The position numbers were made by a program, and so were the translations under genes. A stretch of 50,010 nt of DNA, from the NCBI RefSeq assembly GCF_011290685.1, contig NZ_JAANYN010000008.1, positions 1 to 50,010 on the forward strand, in the 5' to 3' direction. Every line of letters starts with the position of its first letter. Within the stretch, counting starts at the first letter, position 1. Positions 28,159 through 35,460 of the stretch are shown in pieces. The notes beneath the pieces are model-generated. The model saw only the letters and a program-made list of their open reading frames with translations. It was not told where the DNA came from and did no database searches. This stretch comes from Cyclobacterium plantarum. GTDB taxonomy: Bacteria; Bacteroidota; Bacteroidia; Cytophagales; Cyclobacteriaceae.

Positions 28159-28512
28159 ATGGAATTCATTAAACAAATAGAACGATTTCAGGTACTGAAT
28201 AAACTTGTAAAGGATGAATGCACCGGACGACCGGAAGAATTGGCCAGGCGGTTAGGGGTAAGTAGGGCAAAACTATATTTAATGCTGGAGGAGCTAAGAG
28301 ATTATGGAGTGGAGGTGGTTTTCTCAAAAAAAATTAACTCTTTCAAGTACAAGAATTGTAGCGGTTTGAATCTAAATTTCTCCTTAAAAGTACTCGACGA
28401 AAATGAAGCAAGAATGGTATTGGGGGGAGAAAATTTAACTTTTTCACTGGAGTCTAAAATTTTAGACGGAGCATTGTTACATTTAAAGCATGATTATAGT
28501 CGTATAATCTAA
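28159..28512 (+). CDS. Small HTH protein with an internal double-glycine motif
   Basis: Residues ~10-52 form an HTH_11/DeoR-like winged helix (GRPEELARRLGVSRAKLYLM, LEELRDYGVEVVFSKK). Small HTH proteins of this kind occur beside Bacteroidota bacteriocin genes and are presumed regulators. Unusually, residues 79-90 read LDENEARMVLGG: Leu -12, Glu -8, Val -4 and Gly-Gly match the leader spacing of the two peptides downstream. The 27-residue tail after it is short and basic. Whether the C39 peptidase cuts here is unknown. The gene lies 12 bp after the transporter, in the same operon. Confidence 0.7.
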   Translation: MEFIKQIERFQVLNKLVKDECTGRPEELARRLGVSRAKLYLMLEELRDYGVEVVFSKKINSFKYKNCSGLNLNFSLKVLDENEARMVLGGENLTFSLESKILDGALLHLKHDYSRII

Positions 28513-28583
28513 AGAGTGAATATAATTGAAAATTAAAATTTAACAGAAGTAAATGTTTAATTAAATTTTAAAATTACTAAATT

Positions 28584-28778
28584 ATGAATAAATTTAAAGA
28601 GTTAAACAATTCGGAAAAAGAAAAAATAACTGGAGGTTTCTTACCTGTAGTAGGTGTAGGCTTAAAGTTTTTTGGTGGTGCTTTATTTGGTGCGGCCTTA
28701 GTAGAACTCGTCACCGAAGGCTGGGATTCAGTAAAAAGAGATTTCAATGAAGGCTATAATGAAGTTAGAATAAAATAG
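28584..28778 (+). CDS. Double-glycine leader bacteriocin-like peptide 1
   Basis: 64 residues. The leader MNKFKELNNSEKEKITGG has Leu -12, Glu -8, Ile -4 and Gly-Gly, as processed by C39 transporters. The predicted 46-residue mature peptide begins FLPVVGVGLKFFGGALFGAA and is hydrophobic and Gly/Ala-rich, then becomes charged (DSVKRDFNEGYNEVRIK). GxxxG-like spacing in the first part resembles two-peptide class IIb bacteriocins. It sits 2 bp before a second such gene. Killing activity is inferred; a signalling role is also possible. Confidence 0.75.
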   Translation: MNKFKELNNSEKEKITGGFLPVVGVGLKFFGGALFGAALVELVTEGWDSVKRDFNEGYNEVRIK

Positions 28779-28780
28779 CA

Positions 28781-28939
28781 ATGAAAGATTTAAAATTTGA
28801 AGAAATGGTATCCATCTCAGGAGGTGGAAATGTTTGGAGATGGTTCGGTAAAGTAGCTGCTATGATTGCAAATAATTACGATAGAAATATTGATAACGTA
28901 TATTCTAATGCAATGATGGGGAATTACATGGCCGATTAA
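28781..28939 (+). CDS. Double-glycine leader bacteriocin-like peptide 2 (52 aa)
   Basis: A 52-codon frame directly after peptide 1. Its leader MKDLKFEEMVSISGG also has Leu -12, Glu -8, Ile -4 and Gly-Gly. The predicted mature part begins GNVWRWFGKVAAMIANN, with an aromatic amphipathic start and a Met/Asn-rich tail ending MMGNYMAD. The pairing of two adjacent GG-leader genes of different character suggests a two-component bacteriocin. Below most length cut-offs, so easily missed. Confidence 0.75.
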   Translation: MKDLKFEEMVSISGGGNVWRWFGKVAAMIANNYDRNIDNVYSNAMMGNYMAD

Positions 28940-28984
28940 ATATTTGTCCATCGGAAGTTTTCTGATGGACTAAATTTATATTTT

Positions 28985-29335
28985 ATGATGAGAATAATGG
29001 CAAAAGAAAAAAGTAAAATTTTGCTTATCAATGTTATTTTAATAACGTTGATTATTATTTTTAATGATTATATTTTAATTGTTTTAGAAAATAATACGGT
29101 CATTTTTTCTGTCGCTATTGTATGTACGCTTTTATATTCAATTTTTGCATTTATAGAAAATATTTCAAATAGAATTCTATTCATTGCTCCTATCGTAAGT
29201 CTTGTTTTGGTTTACTATATTTTTTGGCTAGGATCCGATTTTATTAAATTTTATCAGTTAATTTTGGGTTTAGTTATTGGTATTTTATTTTATATTTTTG
29301 AAATTAAAATAGTAAAGAAAAATTTTCTTGAATAA
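28985..29335 (+). CDS. Small multi-helix membrane protein, possible immunity protein
   Basis: 116 residues with about four hydrophobic helices (ILLINVILITLIIIFNDYIL; ILFIAPIVSLVLVYYIFWLG; LILGLVIGILFYIFEIKIV) and a basic tail. An internal ATG at 28997 is an alternative start. It follows the two peptide genes by 45 bp. Bacteriocin immunity proteins are often small membrane proteins in exactly this place, so immunity is the natural guess, but no family match is recognised. Confidence 0.6.
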   Translation: MMRIMAKEKSKILLINVILITLIIIFNDYILIVLENNTVIFSVAIVCTLLYSIFAFIENISNRILFIAPIVSLVLVYYIFWLGSDFIKFYQLILGLVIGILFYIFEIKIVKKNFLE

Positions 29336-29439
29336 TAATTTATCAAAAAAAATAGCTTGATTCTATAATATAAAAATAAAATTAAAAATTTTGAATTTTA
29401 TAATTTGATAATAGGAGAAAATAGAGCATTTTAATATTT

Positions 29440-30187
29440 ATGATTTTAGAATATTTTATGTTTGAAATATTATCAATACTCAGTATTATAATTATTTTTT
29501 TGCTTTCAATAAAAGGGTTTTATATACTTTATATAAACAGAAAAAATTCAACCAATATTTTTGGTTTATATTTTTTAGGAATATTGATATAAATTTAATT
29601 TTGTTTTTTTAGTTACAATATTATTTTCACTAGTAACTTTGTTAAATTATTATGAAGGCTATATTTTTCAGATTATTATTAATGATTATAAAATATTATT
29701 TTATCAAATTCCAAAAAATTTATCAACTGCTATATTAGAAGAATTTATCTTTAGAATTTTATTTTTTACAAGTCTCATACATTACATAGTGAATAGAAAT
29801 GTTTTGATTATTTTATCTGCTCTAATATTTTGCTTATATCATTTCCCAGCTAATAGCATACTTTTTGTTAGTTATTTCCTGGCAGGTATCATGTATGGAT
29901 ACTCCTTTGTGAAATTTCAATCTATTTTAATTCCGATTGGTTTACATTTTTCATGGAATTTTGTTCAGGGTGCAATGTTTGGCTATCCCGTTTCGGGGGA
30001 CTATTCGGTAGGCTTCCTGAATATAAACCTAGTTCCGAGTGATGTTTATAATGGAGGGATTCACGGTCCGGAGGGGAGTATTCTGGGATTAGGAGTACGA
30101 TTAGCCATTATATTTTTCATTTATGTTTTTCCACCTAGTCTCGAAAACCATGAATTTTTAAGATTAACGAATCCACTTAAACTTTAA
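29440..30187 (+). pseudogene. CPBP-family intramembrane protease, interrupted by an apparent frameshift
   Basis: The N-terminal frame (29440-29592, 50 residues, MILEYFMFEILSILSIIIIF) ends in TAA, and the continuing frame (+1) is open from 29588 through 30187. The joined protein would be about 248 residues, normal for this family. The second part carries all CPBP motifs: EEFIFR (EExxxR), FCLYHF (FxxxH) and HFSWNF (HxxxN). CPBP (Abi/CAAX-protease-like) proteins are known self-immunity factors in bacteriocin loci such as plantaricin. The break sits at ATATAAATTT and could be a real mutation, a sequencing error, or an unusual slip. Start of the second part on its own (TTG 29639) would remove the first helices. 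Confidence 0.65.
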
Positions 30188-31312
30188 AATATGGGCAAAG
30201 TTTTTAAATTTTCAATAGACTCAACAATGACTATTCTAATGGGTGAAAGCTATTTACCGATTGGAAAGATTTAATGAAAGAAAAACATTATACCAAGGCA
30301 AAGTCTCGCACATTTCCAGACCACAAATTCCAATCGTCAAACACGCGTTAATTTTATTCAACGGTGCACCTTTTAGGTGAAACTTTGCATAAAAAAGCTG
30401 CAAAAAGCTGCCAAAAACCTGCGACGATTGACCTCAAAATCGAAACGTTGCATATAAAAAACTGACAGGCGAGGTTCTGAACTGCATGATTCGGGTTCTG
30501 AAGTCCCCCTTTTTATAATAAAACCGAAAATTTCCGGTAAAAATGTCAGCCTTTTGGTTTTGGAAACAAAGCGCTGTCAGTTTTTAGTAAAAATCTTCGG
30601 TTTTGAGCTTCAAAATCCGACTTAGGAACCGAAACGTTGAATTTTTTATATTCAAGGCTGTCAGTTTTTGGTGAACGCTTGTCAGTTTTTAGTCCAGGCT
30701 TCCATTTCTGAAGTCCTTAGTCGGGGTTCCGAGCAACCTTTGGGGGCTTTGGAAGTACCTTTCTGTTAGGCGAATCCCCATCTACCAAAGAAAATAAGCT
30801 GTAAATCCTACTTGTAGTCAGGATTCGGGTGGTAGGTGCTGAATTCCTGCAATCTTCCGATCAGGCTGGACCAGCAAAATGTTGTTGTTTTACCGAAAAA
30901 TAGGGGAGAAGCATGTGCTACAGGCCTAAAGTAGCGTGAAAGCGCATTTTTTCGGGTCATATCCTGGATTTATGGTACATACTGTGTCTGTCGGTGTATA
31001 AATGAAGCAAGCAGATAAAAAACTGCTTTTGCTGGTCATTAAAGAAATATTTAGTATTATTAAACCCTCAATGAAAGTGTTGATTTATCAGGGATATTCC
31101 CCAGATCACTGTTGGATAACCCTGATTCGGTCAGGGATATATTTGAGTTGGGCAACATACAAAAAGCCCACCGCACAAACAGCACATTTGGTTTTTGCCG
31201 ACACAAAAGCCAACGCTGAAAAACCAAAAGAGCTGTTTTTTGCCAACGCTCGGACGGAAAACGAAACTGAAAAAGTAAATTTAGAAACTGAATAAAAGGA
31301 CAAAAAATATAG
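30188..31312. repeat. Non-coding spacer with recurring TGTCAGTTTTT units
   Basis: No convincing gene in over 1.1 kb. TGTCAGTTTTTAGT occurs at 30575-30588 and 30680-30693, TGTCAGTTTTTGGT at 30659-30672, and an inverted form AAAAACTGACA at 30457-30467. GAAACGTTG occurs at 30442 and 30631, each after a CAAAAT phrase. A GTTGGGC box lies at 31147-31153 and a repeat shared with the far side of the restriction operon at 31183-31258. It separates the AT-rich bacteriocin locus from the defence island. Confidence 0.55.
31183..31258 (+). repeat. Diverged flanking repeat, left copy
   Basis: Ordered blocks CACATTTG, GCCAACGCTG, CAAAAGAG, TTTTGCCAACGCT and GGACGGA recur in the same order at 38465-38543, on the other side of the type I restriction operon. 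It ends 54 bp before hsdM. Confidence 0.55.
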
Positions 31313-33109
31313 ATGAAGAACTTTAAAGAAAAGTCAGACAAAATATGGGAAGTTGCAAATCTTCTCAGAGGCGATTACAAAAGAGCCGATTACGGAAAAG
31401 TAATTCTGCCAATGACAGTGCTAAGGCGTTTGGACTGCGTGTTAAAAAGTACCAAACAAGATGTTCTTGACTATTTGCCAAAAGTTGACAGTTTAAAAGA
31501 AAGTGCTAAGGACATTGCTTTGAATAAAAAAGCAGGTTTTAACTTCCATAACCGAAGCCAATTTGACTTTGACAAACTCATTGCCGACCCAAACAATGTA
31601 GCGGCTAACCTAAGAAACTTCATCAACGGATTTTCAACAAGTGCCAGAGAAATAATTGAGTACTTCAATTTTGACGACCAAATAGATAGAATGGACGACC
31701 CAAAGGCGGACATTCTTTTTCGAGTGGTAAAAGCATTTCAAGAAATCGACCTTTCGGAAGATGACCCAATGATTATGGGTTACATTTTTGAAGACCTTAT
31801 CCGTAAATTCTCTGAACAATCCAACGAAACAGCAGGAGAACACTTTACACCAAGAGAAGTAATTCGATTAATGGTAAATGTGCTTTTCAATGAAGATAGC
31901 GAGACTTTGACCAAAGAGGGAATTGTAAAAACAATGTACGACCCTGCTTGCGGAACAGGCGGAATGCTTTCGGTAGCTGAACAACATTTGAACGAACTCA
32001 ACGCCAAAGCCGAACTCAAAGTTTTCGGTCAAGAAATAAACCCTGAATCTTATGCTATCTGTAAATCGGATATGCTGATTAAAGGGCAGAATCCTTCCAA
32101 TGTGAAATTTGGAAACACCTTTACGGTGGACGGACTGGAAGAAGAAAAGTTTGATTATATGCTTTCCAACCCGCCTTTTGGTGTGGACTGGAAAAAAGCA
32201 CAGAAAATAATCAAAGCAGAAGCGGACAGCAAAGGAATGCGAGGACGTTTTGGAGCAGGTTTACCAAGAATAAACGATGGTTCGCTACTCTTTTTGCAGC
32301 ATATGATTTCCAAAATGAAACCAGGCGGAACTCGAATTGGCATTGTGTTTAATGGTTCGCCTTTGTTTTCGGGTGCAGCAGGAAGCGGAGAAAGTGAAAT
32401 TAGAAAATGGATTATTGAAAATGACTGGTTGGAAACCATCATTGCACTACCTGACCAACTCTTTTACAACACAGGTATTTCAACGTACATCTGGATTGTT
32501 ACCAATAAGAAAAGTGCAGAACGAAAAGGGAAAGTACAGTTGATAAATACCACAGGTGTAAAAGATGAAGAATTGATGAAAGAGGGCAAGCTCGACCACA
32601 ACCGCTTTTGGCAAAAAATGGATAAAAGCCTTGGGAATAAACGTAAAAAGATTGTTGAAAACGGCAACGAAAAAGGCATTGGTTTTATCACTCAAATTTA
32701 TGGCAATTTTGAAGAAAACGAGTTCTCTAAAATTGTACCCAATGATTATTTTGCCTATTACCGTGTTACGGTGGAACAACCACTCATAGAAGAAGGCAAA
32801 GTAGTAAAAAGCAAAGGCAAACCAAAGCCTGACAGCTCTTTACGAGATTATGAAAACATCCCTTTTTTGAAAACAGACCAAAACGGAAAACTTGTACCGC
32901 AAACCATTGAGGAATACGTTGAGCGAGAGGTAAAACCGCACTTGCCAACGGCTTGGATTGATGAAACCAAAACCAAAATTGGTTACGAAATAAACTTTAC
33001 CAAATATTTCTACGAGTTCAAACCCCTGCGACCTTTAGATAAGATTAAAGCCGATATTTTGGCATTGGAAGAAAAGACTTTGGAAACTGAAAAAACGGTG
33101 CTTGACTAA
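31313..33109 (+). CDS. hsdM: Type I restriction-modification system, methyltransferase subunit
   Basis: 598 residues. The N-terminal HsdM helical domain (LLRGDYKRADYGKVILPMTV) is followed by an N6-adenine methyltransferase: SAM-binding motif DPACGTGG (~210) and catalytic NPPF (~286), plus GEHFTPREVIRLMV typical of HsdM. It methylates adenine in the recognition site with the HsdS subunit. Its stop overlaps the start of hsdS (TAATG). It opens a four-gene operon that includes an unexpected gene between hsdS and hsdR. Confidence 0.95.
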   Translation: MKNFKEKSDKIWEVANLLRGDYKRADYGKVILPMTVLRRLDCVLKSTKQDVLDYLPKVDSLKESAKDIALNKKAGFNFHNRSQFDFDKLIADPNNVAANLRNFINGFSTSAREIIEYFNFDDQIDRMDDPKADILFRVVKAFQEIDLSEDDPMIMGYIFEDLIRKFSEQSNETAGEHFTPREVIRLMVNVLFNEDSETLTKEGIVKTMYDPACGTGGMLSVAEQHLNELNAKAELKVFGQEINPESYAICKSDMLIKGQNPSNVKFGNTFTVDGLEEEKFDYMLSNPPFGVDWKKAQKIIKAEADSKGMRGRFGAGLPRINDGSLLFLQHMISKMKPGGTRIGIVFNGSPLFSGAAGSGESEIRKWIIENDWLETIIALPDQLFYNTGISTYIWIVTNKKSAERKGKVQLINTTGVKDEELMKEGKLDHNRFWQKMDKSLGNKRKKIVENGNEKGIGFITQIYGNFEENEFSKIVPNDYFAYYRVTVEQPLIEEGKVVKSKGKPKPDSSLRDYENIPFLKTDQNGKLVPQTIEEYVEREVKPHLPTAWIDETKTKIGYEINFTKYFYEFKPLRPLDKIKADILALEEKTLETEKTVLD

Positions 33110-34449
33110 TGGAGAAATACGACAACTATAAAGATTCAGGCATTGAATGGATTGGGGAAATTCCTGAGCATTGGGAAAATATTCAAATTAAACATTTAGC
33201 TATTGGAGATAATACTCTCTTTCTTGACGGTGACTGGATAGAAAGCAAAGAAATCATTTATGATAATGGGGAGTACAGATATATTACAACTGGAAATGTT
33301 GGTGAAGGGAAATATAAAGAACAGGGCAATACTTATATAACACAAGAAACTTTTGAAAAACTAAATTGTACAGAGGTTGTGCCTGATGATTTACTTATTT
33401 CAAGACTAAATCCACCGATTGGAAGGTCTTGCCTTGTGCCTGATTTAGGGAATAAAATTGTTACTTCTGTTGATAATGTAATCTTACGTCCAAGTCCTAA
33501 ATACAAAAAGAATTATTTAGTACACTTTTTTACGAACACTAATTACTTTGAATATACCTCACTTGTTGGAAGAGGTGCTACAATGCAAAGAATTAGTAGA
33601 AGTATGCTTGGGGATATTAAAATAGCTTTACCACCAACCCCCGAAGAACAAACCGCCATAGCGAACTACCTCGACCGCAAAACCACCGAAATAGACGAAC
33701 TCATAGCCGACAAAAAACGCCTGCTCGAACTCTACGAAGAAGAAAAAACCGCCATCATCAACCAAGCCGTTACCAAAGGTATTAATCCCAATGTGCCAAT
33801 GAAAGACAGCGGTATTGAATGGTTGGGCGAAATTCCTGAGCATTGGGAAATTTTGCCTATAAAATATACCGCTAATGTTCAGACAGGAAGAACACCAAAA
33901 ATTGCAAATTCAGATATTGATTTTTTTGAAAATGGAGATACTAATTGGTATACACCAGGCGATTTTGATGGAAACGAAATATTGAAAGAATCTAAAAGAA
34001 AGATTATTTCTGAAGCCTTTGAAAAAAATCAAGTAGAGTTATTTCCAAAACAATCAATATATCTTGTGAGTATTGGTGCTACTCTTGGAAAAGTGAGTTT
34101 GTCTGAATCTGAAGCATCGGCAAATCAACAAATCAATATTATTTCATTCAACAAAGAAATAGTCATACCACATTGGGGATATTATTTTATTGTTGGTAAT
34201 AAAGAGATGGTTTTAAATGAAGCGGACTACACAACTTTGCCAATTCTAAATCAAACGAAATTGAAGAATATTTGGATAGCATTCCCCAATATTGACGAAC
34301 AAAAAAATATTATAGCCCACGTTAATAATGAATTAGATAGACTTAGATTAAAAGTTGGTAATACAAAAAAACTAATCGACCTACTCACCGAATACCGCAC
34401 CGCCTTAATCAGCGAAGTAGTAACAGGTAAAATAAAAGTAACGGAATAA
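33109..34449 (+). CDS. hsdS: Type I restriction-modification system, specificity subunit
   Basis: Two target-recognition domains, each opened by a near-identical phrase (KDSGIEWIGEIPEHWE at ~residue 8 and KDSGIEWLGEIPEHWE at ~232) and each closed by a conserved helical spacer (EEQTAIANYLDRKTTEIDEL; DEQKNIIAHVNNELDRLRLK). It reads a bipartite DNA target and directs HsdM and HsdR. Its two 49-bp repeats at 33130-33178 and 33802-33850 are near-identical, which offers a place for domain exchange. The next gene starts 3 bp after its stop. Confidence 0.95.
   Translation: MEKYDNYKDSGIEWIGEIPEHWENIQIKHLAIGDNTLFLDGDWIESKEIIYDNGEYRYITTGNVGEGKYKEQGNTYITQETFEKLNCTEVVPDDLLISRLNPPIGRSCLVPDLGNKIVTSVDNVILRPSPKYKKNYLVHFFTNTNYFEYTSLVGRGATMQRISRSMLGDIKIALPPTPEEQTAIANYLDRKTTEIDELIADKKRLLELYEEEKTAIINQAVTKGINPNVPMKDSGIEWLGEIPEHWEILPIKYTANVQTGRTPKIANSDIDFFENGDTNWYTPGDFDGNEILKESKRKIISEAFEKNQVELFPKQSIYLVSIGATLGKVSLSESEASANQQINIISFNKEIVIPHWGYYFIVGNKEMVLNEADYTTLPILNQTKLKNIWIAFPNIDEQKNIIAHVNNELDRLRLKVGNTKKLIDLLTEYRTALISEVVTGKIKVTE
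33130..33850 (+). repeat. Paired direct repeats inside hsdS
   Basis: 49 bp at 33130-33178 and 33802-33850 encode the same opening phrase of each recognition domain and differ at only a few positions. Recombination between such repeats, or with another hsdS, is a known route to changed specificity. Confidence 0.7.
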
Positions 34450-34452
34450 GCT

Positions 34453-35460
34453 ATGACACTTTGTACAGCACATATACGCCAAGTAAACGACACCGAAGAA
34501 TTGGTTTTTGCAACCGATAGTTGCCTTACGGGTGGCGAAAAATGGAAACACGGTATAAAGTTGTTTGAACTGCCTCGCAAAGACTGTTTGCTCTGTTTTG
34601 CAGGCGATACGTTTAGAGCATATCCTTTGGTATTAAATATGGTTTCTTCCATACACTTAGATAAATATTTGCAATCGCCTTCTGCTACGCTCGAAGAAGT
34701 ATTGGAATTTTTGTCCGAGCAATTTACAACCTTGGTAAAAACCATTACTGAAATTGACAAAGAAAGAATACACGAAGAAAGAGGCTCCGCTCAATTTTTG
34801 TTTGGTGGTTGGGATTGGCAAAAAGGACTTTATCGGGTTTGGAAATTGCACTACACTAAAGATGCTGAAGGCTTTGTTTTTGACGAACTAACCAACGATA
34901 ATAATCAAACTATTTTTTACACATTTTTGGGTAATGCCGATATTGATGTAGAAAAAGAAGCCAAAGAACGATTTAAAAAACTGCTTTCTGACGAAGATAA
35001 ATTTGGTAAAAAATTGGATATGGAACCCTTACGGGTTTTGAGTTCTATATCGCTTGACAAGAATATAAGGGAAGTTGACGGCAGTTTGCAAATTGCCAAA
35101 ATATACAAATCAAACCGCACAGAGTTTTTTGGGATTTATTGGGAATCGAGCAAAGGAAAACCTTGTTTTCAAGGAAGAGAATACAACGAAATAAACAAAC
35201 CTTTGGTTCGCTATTTTGACCCTGACACTTTTGAAATTTTAGAATCAGATTTGCCAAGTAAACTAAACAATATTTCAGAAGAAGATTATCAAAACGATTA
35301 TGAATTTATAAAAGATTGCTACGATGAAACAGGCAATCTTAAAGAAACCGTTTCAGAAAAAGAAAAGCATACACTAAGACTGATTTTTAAAGATGTTGCT
35401 TACAGACAATTTGTGAAGAAACAAGAGGACGAGCAAACGGCACAAATAGAGGAATTATGA
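34453..35460 (+). CDS. Putative proteasome/HslV-like Ntn-hydrolase encoded within the type I operon
   Basis: 335 residues. The start MTLCTAHIRQ would expose Thr2 after removal of Met, as in N-terminal-threonine hydrolases. The next signatures follow the proteasome beta/HslV order: LVFATDSCLTGG (Asp22, compare Asp17), GIKLFEL (Lys36, compare Lys33) and CLLCFAGDTFRAYPLVLNMV (compare the HslV FAGGTADAFTL strand-helix). A C-terminal extension of about 150 residues (~185-335) has no recognised match. It sits 3 bp after hsdS and overlaps hsdR by 4 bp (ATGA), so it is a full member of the operon. A peptidase or toxin-like effector released on phage infection, or a regulator of HsdR turnover, are both possible; I cannot tell which. 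The assignment rests on motif order, not a search. Confidence 0.5.
   Translation: MTLCTAHIRQVNDTEELVFATDSCLTGGEKWKHGIKLFELPRKDCLLCFAGDTFRAYPLVLNMVSSIHLDKYLQSPSATLEEVLEFLSEQFTTLVKTITEIDKERIHEERGSAQFLFGGWDWQKGLYRVWKLHYTKDAEGFVFDELTNDNNQTIFYTFLGNADIDVEKEAKERFKKLLSDEDKFGKKLDMEPLRVLSSISLDKNIREVDGSLQIAKIYKSNRTEFFGIYWESSKGKPCFQGREYNEINKPLVRYFDPDTFEILESDLPSKLNNISEEDYQNDYEFIKDCYDETGNLKETVSEKEKHTLRLIFKDVAYRQFVKKQEDEQTAQIEEL

Noticed and set aside
30575-30693. CRISPR array
   Set aside because: The TGTCAGTTTTT units are short, unevenly spaced, one is inverted, and no cas gene is near.
31002-31295. 97-codon open frame upstream of hsdM
   Set aside because: It runs through the flanking repeat and the GTTGGGC box, has low-complexity content and no recognisable fold; the matching sequence on the other side of the operon is also non-coding in style.
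34453-35460. Anti-restriction or methylase accessory protein as the simplest reading
   Set aside because: No methylase, HTH or DNA-binding motif is visible, and the N-terminal motif order fits an Ntn-hydrolase better; kept as a hypothesis only.
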